A DNA stretch of 64,000 nucleotides from Bacteroidaceae bacterium (GTDB lineage Bacteria > Bacteroidota > Bacteroidia > Bacteroidales > Bacteroidaceae). Numbering within the stretch: position 1 is the first letter of the stretch; each line of letters begins with the position of its first letter. The notes under the pieces are model-generated. The model made no database searches, had not been told where the DNA came from, and was given only the letters and a program-made list of their open reading frames with translations. Made by a program: the position numbers and the translations under genes. Shown here one piece after another: positions 18,332-29,423 of this stretch. The stretch is from positions 1 to 64,000 of the forward strand of contig JAKSIS010000001.1 of assembly GCA_024398665.1 (NCBI GenBank), given 5' to 3'.

Positions 18332-18586
18332 ATGGCAAACCACAAATCAGCCCTGAAGGCTATCAGAAAGAGCGAGAAGAGAAGACTTCACAACCGTTAT
18401 TATGCAAAGACCATGCGTAATGCAGTTCGTCAGCTCCGTGCCATGACCAACAAGGAGGAAGCTGCCGCCACATATCCCAAGGTTCAGAAGCTTCTTGACA
18501 AGATGGCAAAGACAAAGCTCATCCACAAGAACAAGGCAGCCAATCTGAAGTCAAAGCTCTGCGCACATATCGCCAAGCTGGCTTGA
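18332..18586 (+). CDS. rpsT: 30S ribosomal protein S20
   Basis: 84 residues, highly basic and helical, with the S20 start [18 protein letters not shown]. It binds 16S rRNA early in 30S assembly. It lies directly downstream of tRNA-Glu and is followed by a strong intrinsic terminator. Confidence 0.97.
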   Translation: MANHKSALKAIRKSEKRRLHNRYYAKTMRNAVRQLRAMTNKEEAAATYPKVQKLLDKMAKTKLIHKNKAANLKSKLCAHIAKLA

Positions 18587-18616
18587 GATTCCCTTTAAGT
18601 CAAGATTAAGAAGTTC

Positions 18617-18643
18617 AGGTTGGGTTTTCCCAACCTTTTTTTT
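18617..18643 (+). terminator. Intrinsic terminator after rpsT
   Basis: AGGTTGGG, loop TTTT, CCCAACCT, running into a tract of eight T. A textbook rho-independent terminator 30 bp after the rpsT stop. Confidence 0.92.
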
Positions 18644-18650
18644 GTTCAAT

Positions 18651-18701
18651 GGGGACAGTCCCCATTAGACAGGGACTGTCCCTATTTGTCATCCCTATTT
18701 G

Positions 18702-18704
<3 letters not shown>
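18651..18704. repeat. GGGACAGTCCC palindromic repeats, rpsT-gyrB interval
   Basis: GGGGACAGTCCCC (18651-18663) and AGGGACTGTCCCT (18671-18683) start 20 bp apart. CCCTATTTGTCA then occurs twice (18680-18691 and 18693-18704); the second copy contains the gyrB stop codon. Related palindromes with the same 20-bp period recur at 61678-61730. They resemble REP-type intergenic repeats. Confidence 0.75.
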
Positions 18705-20669
<1,965 letters not shown>

Positions 20670-20714
20670 CTAATCGTTTCAGCATGTGCCGCGAGGCGGT
20701 GCATGCAAATCATA

Positions 20715-20722
20715 CAAAGGTA
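20715..20722 (-). promoter_or_regulatory. gyrB -7 promoter element
   Basis: On the minus strand, TACCTTTG lies 57 bp before the gyrB ATG, matching TAnnTTTG. No clear -33 element is seen. Confidence 0.55.
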
Positions 20723-20817
20723 ATTAAAATACTCAACATACATTATTTAAAAAAAGTATTTTTTGAAAAATGTGCCTTATTTTCTGCACCATGGCTTAAG
20801 GCTGTTTCTATTTTTTG

Positions 20818-20825
20818 TATTTTTG
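20818..20825 (+). promoter_or_regulatory. -7 promoter element of the XRE-cupin/ligase operon
   Basis: TATTTTTG followed by C, 40 bp before the ATG at 20866. It matches TAnnTTTG and could drive all four genes to 25326. Confidence 0.5.
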
Positions 20826-20865
20826 CATTCCGATACGGCATAGTCCGCATATTAATACAAAAAGC

Positions 20866-21441
20866 ATGAATACCAAAGTATCAGTAGGAAGCAAGATCAG
20901 ATCTCTCAGGGAGTCCAAGATGATGGACGTGGAAGTGCTGGCTGAGCGCGCGCAGCTGCCGGTTGAACAGATAAAGGCCATTGAAAATGACGGTCCCCTT
21001 CCGGGACTTGCTCCTCTGATCAAGATTGCGCGTGTGCTTGGCGTACGTCTGGGCACATTCCTTGACGACCAGCAGGGAGTAGGGGCTGTAGTGAGCCGCT
21101 CTTCACAGGAACGTGAAAGCGTACGTTTCTCGAACCATGGCCAGGAGGGGCATGAGAACATGATTTACCATTCCCTTTCCGAAGGCAAGGAAAACCGTCA
21201 TCTTGAACCCTTCGTGATTGACATTCTGCCAAATGAGAATGCACAGTACAGCCTTTCCACACACGAGGGCGAGGAATTCATATACGTTCTTGACGGACAG
21301 GTCGAAGTCAATTACGGAAAGCATACGTACCTGCTCGAAAAAGGTGACAGCATTTACTACGATTCAATTGTCAAACATCACGTTCACGGCTTTGGCGGCG
21401 CTGCGGCCCGCATACTTGCAGTTATTTACACTCCAATCTGA
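20866..21441 (+). CDS. XRE-family regulator with C-terminal cupin (first copy)
   Basis: 191 residues. An XRE helix-turn-helix (about 8-62, [20 protein letters not shown]) is joined to a cupin_2 domain (about 120-188) with [16 protein letters not shown] and a GDSIYYDS...KHHVHG metal/ligand box. XRE-cupin proteins usually sense a small ligand and regulate neighbouring genes. I chose ATG 20866 because the upstream TTG at 20815 overlaps the promoter. It lies nine bases before an acyl-CoA ligase, probably its target. It is paralogous to the gene at 23104. Confidence 0.85.
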   Translation: MNTKVSVGSKIRSLRESKMMDVEVLAERAQLPVEQIKAIENDGPLPGLAPLIKIARVLGVRLGTFLDDQQGVGAVVSRSSQERESVRFSNHGQEGHENMIYHSLSEGKENRHLEPFVIDILPNENAQYSLSTHEGEEFIYVLDGQVEVNYGKHTYLLEKGDSIYYDSIVKHHVHGFGGAAARILAVIYTPI

Positions 21442-21449
21442 TCCATACC

Positions 21450-23102
21450 ATGCTGCAACTGTCGGAACGTACTCTTGGCGACTGGCTCGAGTATTGGGCC
21501 AAGACAACGCCTGACCGGGAATACATTGTCTATTCGGACCGTGACCTGCGCTTCACGTGGAGCCGGTTCAACAGCCGTGTCGATGACATGGCCCGCGGCC
21601 TTATTGCCATAGGTGTTACAAAGGGAACCCATGTGGGTCTGTGGGCGCAGAACGTCCCAGACTGGCTGACATTCCTTTATGCCTGTGCAAAAATAGGCGC
21701 GGTGTGCATTACGGTCAATACCAACTACAAGCAGAACGAACTGGAATTCCTTGTAAAGGATTCCGATATGCATACGCTGTGTCTGACTGACGGTACCTGG
21801 GAAAGCAATTATGTGGATATGGCATACACCATGCTGCCTGAACTGCGCCAGTGCCAGCGCGGGCATCTGGAGAGCGCCCGATTCCCTAATCTGAAGAATG
21901 TGGTTTACATAGGCCAGGAGAAGTATCGCGGCATGTACAACACGGCTGAAATACTTCTGCTTGGCGAAAATACCGAAGATGACGAATTCCTGCGTCTCAG
22001 GAATTCGGTCACGTGCCATGACGTTGTCAACATGCAGTACACGTCAGGCACGACCGGTTTCCCGAAAGGAGTAATGCTGACCCACTACAACATTGCCAAT
22101 GACGGATATCTGACCGGTGAACACATGCATTTCACACAGAATGACAAGCTGTGTGTCTGTGTTCCGCTGTTCCATTGTTTCGGCGTGGTGCTGGCAACCA
22201 TGAACTGTCTCACGCACGGCTGTACTGAAGTTGTCGTGGAGCGTTTTGACGCTCTCATCACTCTGGCATCGGTCCATAAGGAAAGGTGTACTGCCCTTTA
22301 CGGCGTTCCCACAATGTTCATTGCCGAACTGAACCATCCCATGTTCGACATGTTCGACCTGACCTGTCTCAGAACCGGTATAATGGCTGGATCGCTTTGT
22401 CCCATCGAACTGATGCGCAAGGTTGAGGAGAAGATGCATATAACGGTCACCAGCGTGTACGGTCTGACTGAATCGTCGCCGGGCATGAGCCATACCCGCA
22501 TTGATGATCCGCAGGAAGTCCGATGGACAACAGTGGGACGTGATTATGAATTCGTGAGCGTCAAGGTTCTTGATCCGGAAACCGGCCGGGAACTGCCTGC
22601 TGGGACTCAGGGTGAGATGTGCTGCAAGGGCTTCAACGTGATGAAGGGCTACTACAAGAACCCCAAGGCGACTGCTGAGGTCATTGACGCGAACGGTTAT
22701 CTTCATTCCGGTGATCTTGGCGTTATGGATGAAAACGGCAATTACCGTATTACCGGACGCATCAAGGACATGATAATACGCGGCGGCGAGAATATCTACC
22801 CGCGTGAGATTGAAGAGTTCCTGTACCACCTGCCTGGTGTACGTGACGTTCAGGTGGCCGGCGTGCCGTCAAAGAAATACGGCGAGGAGGTGGGCGCGTT
22901 CATCATCCTGAATGAGGGGGCTGAACTCAGTGTCGATGAAGTCCGTGACTACTGCCGTGGAAAGATAGCGAGATATAAAATACCGAAATATGTGTTCTTC
23001 GTCAAGGAGTATCCTCTGACCGGCAGCGGCAAGATCCAGAAGTTCAAGTTGCGTGAACTGAGTCTGAAACTTTGCGAAGAACAGGGCATAGAAGTGGTCT
23101 GA
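21450..23102 (+). CDS. AMP-forming acyl-CoA synthetase (fatty acyl-CoA ligase-like)
   Basis: 550 residues, ANL superfamily. The P-loop-like A3 motif [11 protein letters not shown] starts at residue 197. A5 is YGLTESSPG and A8 is [20 protein letters not shown]. The A10 lysine is K528 in GSGK. It should activate a carboxylate through an acyl-AMP to an acyl-CoA; overall it resembles FadD-type or medium/short-chain ligases, but the substrate cannot be read from the sequence. It is cytoplasmic. It lies between two XRE-cupin regulators with gaps of 8 and 1 bp, so the four genes form one operon. Confidence 0.85.
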   Translation: MLQLSERTLGDWLEYWAKTTPDREYIVYSDRDLRFTWSRFNSRVDDMARGLIAIGVTKGTHVGLWAQNVPDWLTFLYACAKIGAVCITVNTNYKQNELEFLVKDSDMHTLCLTDGTWESNYVDMAYTMLPELRQCQRGHLESARFPNLKNVVYIGQEKYRGMYNTAEILLLGENTEDDEFLRLRNSVTCHDVVNMQYTSGTTGFPKGVMLTHYNIANDGYLTGEHMHFTQNDKLCVCVPLFHCFGVVLATMNCLTHGCTEVVVERFDALITLASVHKERCTALYGVPTMFIAELNHPMFDMFDLTCLRTGIMAGSLCPIELMRKVEEKMHITVTSVYGLTESSPGMSHTRIDDPQEVRWTTVGRDYEFVSVKVLDPETGRELPAGTQGEMCCKGFNVMKGYYKNPKATAEVIDANGYLHSGDLGVMDENGNYRITGRIKDMIIRGGENIYPREIEEFLYHLPGVRDVQVAGVPSKKYGEEVGAFIILNEGAELSVDEVRDYCRGKIARYKIPKYVFFVKEYPLTGSGKIQKFKLRELSLKLCEEQGIEVV

Positions 23103-23103
23103 T

Positions 23104-23661
23104 ATGGAGATAAATGAACAGATAAGGCAGATGGCAATGCGCCTGCGCGGTCTTCGTGAAGATATGGACATGACCGTTGCTGAAGTTGCTGAAAAGTGCG
23201 GAGTTACGGCACAGGAACTTGAAAGGTACGAATCGGGTGAATCCGATATCCCCATGAACTTTGTCTGCAACGCCGCTGCGGTTCTGGGTGTAGAACCTCT
23301 GGAACTGTTTGCCGGCGATGCCCCGAACATGTCCAGCTACTGGCTGGTGCGCAAGGGCAAGGGACCGGTCATAGAACGTCAGAAGGCATACAAGTATCAG
23401 GCTCTGGCAATGGGCTTCAAACACGCAAAAGCGTCACCGTTCATTGTCACGGTCGATCCCAAAATGGAGGAACAGATGCACCTGAATTCACATGAAGGTC
23501 AGGAATTCAATCTGGTCCTGAAGGGACAGCTGCTGCTTAACATAGGCGGCAAGGAACTGATTCTCAATGAAGGCGACAGCGTTTACTTTGATTCGACACA
23601 GCCGCACGGAATGCGCGCAATGAATGGAGAACCGGCCAGGTTTTTTGCCATAATAATCTGA
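23104..23661 (+). CDS. XRE-family regulator with C-terminal cupin (second copy)
   Basis: 185 residues. An N-terminal XRE helix-turn-helix (about 10-65) is followed by a cupin (about 115-183) with NSHEGQEFNLVLKGQLLLN and EGDSVYFDSTQPHG. It has the same architecture and operon role as the protein at 20866 but is clearly diverged. It starts one base after the first ligase and ends three bases before the second, so it is probably co-transcribed and may sense a related acyl or carboxylate ligand. Confidence 0.85.
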   Translation: MEINEQIRQMAMRLRGLREDMDMTVAEVAEKCGVTAQELERYESGESDIPMNFVCNAAAVLGVEPLELFAGDAPNMSSYWLVRKGKGPVIERQKAYKYQALAMGFKHAKASPFIVTVDPKMEEQMHLNSHEGQEFNLVLKGQLLLNIGGKELILNEGDSVYFDSTQPHGMRAMNGEPARFFAIII

Positions 23662-23664
23662 TTC

Positions 23665-25326
23665 ATGCTTGAAAAATATTTACAAAAAGTAAATTTTGAT
23701 TCTCTGGAGGATTTCCAGAAGAACTTCGAAATAAAGGTACCGGAAAATTTCAATTTCGGGTACGACGTCGTTGATGACTGGGCTGCCCGGCAGCCGGACA
23801 AGCTTGCGCTTCTGTGGACCAATGACGAAGGTGCCGAACACCGCTATACGTTTGCTGACATCAAACTCATGTCAGACAAGGTCGCATCGTTCTACCAGTC
23901 GCTCGGAATAGGAAAAGGTGACTGTGTCCTGATGATGCTCAAGCGTCGCGCCGAGTTCTGGTTCTCGATAATCGCCCTGCACAAACTTGGCGCAGTGGCC
24001 ATTCCGGCAACGCATCTGCTTACGGCCAAGGATCTGATATACCGTGCCAATTCGGCCAGCATCAGGATGATAGTGTGCGCAAGTGAGCCTGTCATGATGA
24101 AACATGTCGAGGAATGCCTTCCCGGCGCTCCTACCGTGAAGCACCTTGTGGCCACAGGATCATATAAGGACGAACACTGGTTGAGCATGGACGAGGGTAT
24201 TGCCACGGCCGCGCCGTTCGTGCGTCCTGATAATGTCAATGACAACCATGACATATCTCTGCTGTACTTTACATCAGGTTCCAGCGGCAACCCCAAGATG
24301 GTCGCCCACAATTTCCTTTATCCCCTGGGCCATATCGTTACGGCAAAGTACTGGCACAACGTGGGTGAACACAGTCTGCATCTGACTGTGGCCGATACCG
24401 GCTGGGGCAAGGCTGTATGGGGCAAACTGTACGGGCAGTGGCTGTCAGGTGCTGCCGTTTTTGTCTATGACCACGAAAAGTTCACTCCGGCGGACATTCT
24501 GGCCGCCATGGCAAAATACCGCGTGACCTCATTCTGTGCACCTCCTACAATCTATCGCTATCTCATACGTGAGGACCTGTCTCGGTATGATCTGAGCGCG
24601 CTTGAATATTGCACTACTGCCGGTGAGCCTCTGAACCCCAGCGTATTCGAGTACTGGAAGGAGCATACGGGGCTGGAGATCCATGAAGGATTCGGTCAGA
24701 CCGAAACCACAATGACAATTGGGACATTTCCATGGATGAAACCCAAACCGGGGTCTCTTGGCGTGCCGAACCCGGCCTTTGACATGGATCTTCTGACTGC
24801 TGACGGACGTTCGGCCGAGGATGGTGAAAGTGGTGAAATAATCTTACATACTGATAAACGCCTGCCTATCGGACTCTTTGAAGAGTACTATCATAATCCG
24901 GAACTGACAAAGACCGTCCATTATGACGGTATATACCATACCGGCGATGTGGCATGGCGTGACGGCGACGGTTACTACTGGTTCGTGGGCCGCACGGATG
25001 ACGTGATAAAGAGTTCCGGTTACCGCATAGGTCCGTTTGAGGTTGAGAGCGCGCTCATGACACATCCGGCTGTCGTGGAGTGTGCCGTGACCGGCGTTCC
25101 CGATGAAGTGCGCGGTCAGATAGTGAAGGCTACGATAATACTCTCGAAGGAATACCGTGACTGTCCGGACAAGGAGGCACTGATAAAGGAGATTCAGAAT
25201 CATGTGAAAAAGGTATCAGCCCCTTACAAGTATCCACGTGTGATAGAGTTCGTCGATGAACTTCCAAAGACTATAAGCGGCAAGATAAAACGCGTGGAAA
25301 TCCGCAACAGGGACGCGCAGAAATAA
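23665..25326 (+). CDS. AMP-forming acyl-CoA synthetase (medium-chain/acetyl-CoA synthetase-like)
   Basis: 553 residues, ANL superfamily. A3 is FTSGSSGNPKM from residue 202, A5 GFGQTETT, A8 GRTDDVIKSSGYRIGPFEVE, and the A10 lysine K540 in ISGKIKR. The TDDVIKSSGYRIGPFEVE block is characteristic of ACSM/acetyl-CoA synthetase-type enzymes, so it likely acts on shorter or medium acids than its neighbour. It is the last gene of the operon; a strong terminator follows one base later. Confidence 0.87.
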   Translation: MLEKYLQKVNFDSLEDFQKNFEIKVPENFNFGYDVVDDWAARQPDKLALLWTNDEGAEHRYTFADIKLMSDKVASFYQSLGIGKGDCVLMMLKRRAEFWFSIIALHKLGAVAIPATHLLTAKDLIYRANSASIRMIVCASEPVMMKHVEECLPGAPTVKHLVATGSYKDEHWLSMDEGIATAAPFVRPDNVNDNHDISLLYFTSGSSGNPKMVAHNFLYPLGHIVTAKYWHNVGEHSLHLTVADTGWGKAVWGKLYGQWLSGAAVFVYDHEKFTPADILAAMAKYRVTSFCAPPTIYRYLIREDLSRYDLSALEYCTTAGEPLNPSVFEYWKEHTGLEIHEGFGQTETTMTIGTFPWMKPKPGSLGVPNPAFDMDLLTADGRSAEDGESGEIILHTDKRLPIGLFEEYYHNPELTKTVHYDGIYHTGDVAWRDGDGYYWFVGRTDDVIKSSGYRIGPFEVESALMTHPAVVECAVTGVPDEVRGQIVKATIILSKEYRDCPDKEALIKEIQNHVKKVSAPYKYPRVIEFVDELPKTISGKIKRVEIRNRDAQK

Positions 25327-25370
25327 AAAGAGAGGAGGCCTCTACGCAGTGGCCTCCTCTCTTTCTGTTT
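25327..25370. terminator. Bidirectional terminator between convergent operons
   Basis: A perfect 14-bp stem AAAGAGAGGAGGCC (25327-25340) pairs with GGCCTCCTCTCTTT (25351-25364) across a 10-nt loop, with A/T-rich flanks on both sides. It serves the ligase operon on plus and the alpha-galactosidase on minus. Confidence 0.88.
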
Positions 25371-25381
25371 GTTAGTATATT

Positions 25382-26653
25382 TTACTTCTTTTTCTTGTCA
25401 GCCTGAGGCGTCAGACGGTACAGTGCCACGTCATGCCCGGGTACTGTGACTGACATGTTCTTCTTTGTGGTGACAGCCTTTGCCTTCTTGGCTGGAGCTT
25501 TCCAGAGATCCTTAACGCTATAGGTGATTCTGTCAAAGCTGGTTGAAAGGTTAGAAACCTCATCGTCAGTAAGATTGAAGTCCTGCCAGTCAATGTCAAG
25601 GGTGGCCGGTTCTTCAGTGCGGTTAAGGATGCAGAATGCCCAGTCACCGCCCTCAAGAGGTTTGAACCAGTATTCAATCTCGTTTTCCGACTTGTAGCGC
25701 AGGCCCTGAACACCAAGCTTGTCCTGGTCAATTGCGATTACATCTTTGTTGAGAATTATCGCACGGGTTTCCTCGGTCATCTTTGACAGGTCGTTGCCCA
25801 GGATAAGGGGGGCTGCCATCATGCACCACATGGTGAAATGGGCACGGTCCTCATTCACGCTCATGCCGTTTCCAACTTCAAGCATGTCAGGGTCGTTCCA
25901 GTGTCCCGGACCGGCATACTTGCGCAACGGAGCGTTCTGGTCAATGATTGAAAGAACTGTCTGTCCCCATCCGCGCTGGCGCGGGTCTCCGGTAAAACGG
26001 GCGGTGATGTCACCGGTGGTGCGCCATGAATGGCCAACCTCGGCAGCCCATTCCCACGGCTTGTTGGAACCCCACTCGCACATGCTGAAGAAGATGGGGC
26101 GGCCGGCTGCACGCAGGGCGTCACGCATCAGGGTGTATGCACCGCGCGGGTTGATGTTTTCAGAGCTGCACCAGTCATATTTCAGATAGTCTATGCCCCA
26201 GCGTGCGTACTGGATGGCATCCTGATATTCGTGACCGAAACTTCCGGTGCGGCCTGCACAGGTCTTGCGTCCGGCATCGGAATAAATGCCCAGTTTCATG
26301 CCTTTTGAGTGTACATAGTCAGCCAGACTTGCAATTCCTGACGGGAATGTCTTGGGGTCCGGCTGGACGAAACCGTCGGCGTCACGTTCACCGTGCCAGC
26401 AGTCATCCATGTTCAGGTAGATGTAGCCGGCGTCGACAAGACCTTCCTCAACCATGGCATCGGCCTGCTGGCGGATAAGTTCCTCACTGATGTTTCCTCC
26501 GAATTTGTTCCAACTGTTCCATCCCATCTGGGGCGTGTCAGCCAGACCTTCCCATTTCTGCGGCTGGCGCTGCCTCTGCTGCGGCTGGGCGCTGATGCTT
26601 GCGGGCACGCTGACCATGGTCAGAAGTGCCATAATAACTGCTGTTTTCTTCAT
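25382..26653 (-). CDS. Secreted alpha-galactosidase-like glycoside hydrolase family 27
   Basis: 423 residues. The signal peptide MKKTAVIMALLTMVSVPASISA is followed by a Q/R-rich linker and a (beta/alpha)8 GH27 domain. MGWNSWNKF (about 43-51) and NMDDCWHG are GH27 hallmarks. The nucleophile is Asp160 in LKYDWC and the predicted acid/base is Asp215 in RTTGD. A C-terminal beta domain holds the rest, ending in a lysine-rich tail. It removes alpha-linked galactose (or GalNAc/arabinopyranose in relatives) in the periplasm or outside. No SusC/SusD pair is nearby, so it is a stand-alone enzyme here. Start ATG 26653 is chosen for the signal peptide. Confidence 0.9.
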   Translation of the reverse strand: MKKTAVIMALLTMVSVPASISAQPQQRQRQPQKWEGLADTPQMGWNSWNKFGGNISEELIRQQADAMVEEGLVDAGYIYLNMDDCWHGERDADGFVQPDPKTFPSGIASLADYVHSKGMKLGIYSDAGRKTCAGRTGSFGHEYQDAIQYARWGIDYLKYDWCSSENINPRGAYTLMRDALRAAGRPIFFSMCEWGSNKPWEWAAEVGHSWRTTGDITARFTGDPRQRGWGQTVLSIIDQNAPLRKYAGPGHWNDPDMLEVGNGMSVNEDRAHFTMWCMMAAPLILGNDLSKMTEETRAIILNKDVIAIDQDKLGVQGLRYKSENEIEYWFKPLEGGDWAFCILNRTEEPATLDIDWQDFNLTDDEVSNLSTSFDRITYSVKDLWKAPAKKAKAVTTKKNMSVTVPGHDVALYRLTPQADKKKK

Positions 26654-26684
26654 TTTCACAGGTTTGATTTGTAATTTGTTGCGG

Positions 26685-26692
26685 CAAATGTA
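26685..26692 (-). promoter_or_regulatory. -7 promoter element of the alpha-galactosidase gene
   Basis: TACATTTG followed by C on the minus strand, 31 bp before the ATG. It matches TAnnTTTG. Confidence 0.55.
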
Positions 26693-26777
26693 ACAAAAAG
26701 AGGGCATTCTTGATGTAAAAAACGGGTTTTTTATTAAAAAATCAAAGTGAACGTGCGCGGAAGCCAATTATTGTTCG

Positions 26778-26785
26778 TAACTTTG
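26778..26785 (+). promoter_or_regulatory. -7 promoter element of the lipoprotein-OmpA pair
   Basis: TAACTTTG followed by C, 55 bp before the lipoprotein ATG, with an A/T-rich leader. It matches TAnnTTTG. Confidence 0.6.
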
Positions 26786-26840
26786 CACTCCAAACGTGAA
26801 AAATTAAAGTATATTTATAAAGTAATCTTTCAACAAAAAA

Positions 26841-29396
26841 ATGAAAAAGAAATTATTTGGTTATCTGACACTGGCCTTCGCCATAATGGGCGCTGGGTTG
26901 GTCGGTTCCTGCAATGACTATTGCGAGGATCTGTATGACGAGTATCGTCTTACCGCTGAAAGGGAAGATTCAACTCTTTCCAAACTCATTCAGCAGAACA
27001 TTGCTGACATCAAGGAACTGCAGACAAAGTTCAAGACCTGCCAGGATTCATGCAAGGCACGCTGGAGCAGACTCAGCGACTCGATCAAGGTCCTTCAGGA
27101 TTCAGCTACAAACGGACACAACAGAATCTACACTGAACTGGCATCACTCCAGGCAACTGACAAGATGCTGGGCGAAGCAATCGATTCAGTCAAGAACGTA
27201 CTTGACACACTGGGCAACTGCATAGGTGAAGGCGGTGATCCCAAGACCGCTCTTGTCTATCTGTTCACAACCGCAACTGAAGCCAAGGCTGACGCCGCTG
27301 CCGCAATGGGCAAGGCTGACCGTGATTCAATTGCCATTGAGAACATCAAGTACATGTGGAGCGACAGCCTGTCCGAAGTCTACAGCATGGCCGCTGCTGC
27401 AAACGCTCTTGCAACAAGGGATTCAATCTTCATGTATGACCTGAAGGAATATATCGATTCAGTTGATTCCACTCTGCTTGACAGCATTTCAGCCGTTGCA
27501 GTCATCGCCAAGGAGAACCTCCAGAAGGCAAAGGATTATGCACACCAGCAGGATTCAATCATGAAGGAAGAGCTTCTTGACAGCATGGACGCCAAGCTGG
27601 CCGATGTCTACAAGGCATTCCAGAAGGCTGACTCACTGCTTCAGGATTCAATCGATTCTTTGGCAGTCCGCGTTAAGAAGAACACTGAAAGGATTGAAGT
27701 TCTGGAAGACACCATCTCTTCAATCGTTGAGCGCCTGAACATACTTTCAGACAGCATCAAGGTTCTTGATGAGAGAGTTGATTCTCTGATGGATGCTGAA
27801 AAGAAGCGCATCACCAGCCTTCTTGTACAGGGTACCATCAACCCCGCATTCGGTTCATTCTCACTGCCCGTGGGCATCAAGTCAAACATCCTGATGACCT
27901 ACTACGGCGAATATGATGCAGCCATCAAGTTCCCGACCACTCAGACCGGTCACATGGTAGACGCTTCAACAGCCTTCACCGCAAGGGATGCCGAACTTCT
28001 TGGTACACTTGACGCTACCAGCCTTCCCGCAGGTACAATCATCAGCGATTCCGCAAACAACGCAGGCAAGCTGTATCTGACAGTCAATCCCATAGGTGCT
28101 CCTCTTGACAGCACTTACACATTCACACTGGTCAACAGCGTAGGTGACACATGCGCAGCAACTCTGGGTGACTTCACTCCTTCAACTGAAAAGCTGACAT
28201 TCGGCTATACACGTGCAACTGCTGACGGCGTAAGCGACAACGGTTTCTATGAGGCTCCTGTCCAGATCACTGCCGATGCAGTTGAAAGTCTGAAGCCCAA
28301 TATCGACGTTGACGCCATCAAGGGTGTTGCAAAGAGTATCCTTGAATCAGGCAGCAGCATTGATTTGAGCGGCATTTCACAGACCCTCATGAATTCATTC
28401 TCAGGTGTGCTTGATGCAAATGCAGTCAAGGTTACATGGACCGACAGCCTGGGAGAACACAGCGTAATGTCAGGATTTGACCTTGCAGTAACTGCAGTCA
28501 AGCCTCTCTCATACCACACATTCGCAGGCATTGACCTGTCTTCAAAGCTCCCCTCACTTGATCCTATCGCACCCCAGAGCTTCAGCTTTGATGACATTGA
28601 TCCGATCGTAGTTTCATTCGGTCTGCCTTCATTTACAGTGTCTTCCAAGAACATTGACATGACCGGCGTAAACCCGACCATCAATGTTGGAGGAACAGAC
28701 TACCCGATTGACAACCTCACTTCTCTCATCAACGCCATCAATGAAGCTGTTGGTGAAAATGTTGACTCAATTGGCATGAAGCTGAACCAGTTCATTGCCG
28801 ATGTCAATGCACAGGTTAACGGTGCCGGTGGTGTCATCGACCAGATCAACGGTACTCTTGTAGCCGATGTCAATGCAATGCTTGACAACACTGCAACTGA
28901 AATCAACACCAAGATCAACGGTTACATCAACAAGCTGAACAGCTACCTGAGCAAGGTCAATTCTGCAGTCAGCAAGCTGCCTCTCAAGCCTGCACAGTAC
29001 CTGCAGCCCACACTTCTCTATCAGGCCAACGACGGTTCACTGCATCAGCTGGCTGCAAGCAAGTTAGGTGCTCCTCAGATTACAGGATCAGGTTCTCTTG
29101 TACTGTATCCCACTTCATACACTGCTGAAATCCTGGCTCCCGCTTATCAGAAGTTCGTTGCCGTAACTGACGTTATCGATCCCGCAACCGGTAACAGCGC
29201 ACAGCTTGGTGACGCTACCTGCGAAAGCGTACTCGCTTCTGCAAACGGTGCCGAAGATCTCAACAAGGCATTTGAAGGAAACAAGTTCACTGTCAGCTTC
29301 GCACCCACCAACGGTTACATCTACGAAATAGCTTACTCAGCAATCGACTATCAGGGCTGGATTGCTACCCGTAAGTTCTATGTTTATGTAAAGTGA
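26841..29396 (+). CDS. Large coiled-coil surface lipoprotein of unknown function
   Basis: 851 residues. The signal peptide ends in lipobox VGSC, with Cys24 lipidated. Residues about 35-330 are a long charged helical, coiled-coil region with repeated (D/E)SI and KADS-type segments. The C-terminal ~500 residues are beta-rich with further helices. I do not recognise a named domain. Codon use is markedly restricted (AAG, GAC, CTG, GCA), like the next gene, which suggests high expression. It is followed 27 bp later by an OmpA-like porin, so the pair may link surface and cell wall. It could be a stalk, fibre or S-layer-like component; that is inference. Confidence 0.65.
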   Translation: MKKKLFGYLTLAFAIMGAGLVGSCNDYCEDLYDEYRLTAEREDSTLSKLIQQNIADIKELQTKFKTCQDSCKARWSRLSDSIKVLQDSATNGHNRIYTELASLQATDKMLGEAIDSVKNVLDTLGNCIGEGGDPKTALVYLFTTATEAKADAAAAMGKADRDSIAIENIKYMWSDSLSEVYSMAAAANALATRDSIFMYDLKEYIDSVDSTLLDSISAVAVIAKENLQKAKDYAHQQDSIMKEELLDSMDAKLADVYKAFQKADSLLQDSIDSLAVRVKKNTERIEVLEDTISSIVERLNILSDSIKVLDERVDSLMDAEKKRITSLLVQGTINPAFGSFSLPVGIKSNILMTYYGEYDAAIKFPTTQTGHMVDASTAFTARDAELLGTLDATSLPAGTIISDSANNAGKLYLTVNPIGAPLDSTYTFTLVNSVGDTCAATLGDFTPSTEKLTFGYTRATADGVSDNGFYEAPVQITADAVESLKPNIDVDAIKGVAKSILESGSSIDLSGISQTLMNSFSGVLDANAVKVTWTDSLGEHSVMSGFDLAVTAVKPLSYHTFAGIDLSSKLPSLDPIAPQSFSFDDIDPIVVSFGLPSFTVSSKNIDMTGVNPTINVGGTDYPIDNLTSLINAINEAVGENVDSIGMKLNQFIADVNAQVNGAGGVIDQINGTLVADVNAMLDNTATEINTKINGYINKLNSYLSKVNSAVSKLPLKPAQYLQPTLLYQANDGSLHQLAASKLGAPQITGSGSLVLYPTSYTAEILAPAYQKFVAVTDVIDPATGNSAQLGDATCESVLASANGAEDLNKAFEGNKFTVSFAPTNGYIYEIAYSAIDYQGWIATRKFYVYVK

Positions 29397-29423
29397 TCTT
29401 ACCTTCACCTTTAACTTTTGAAT

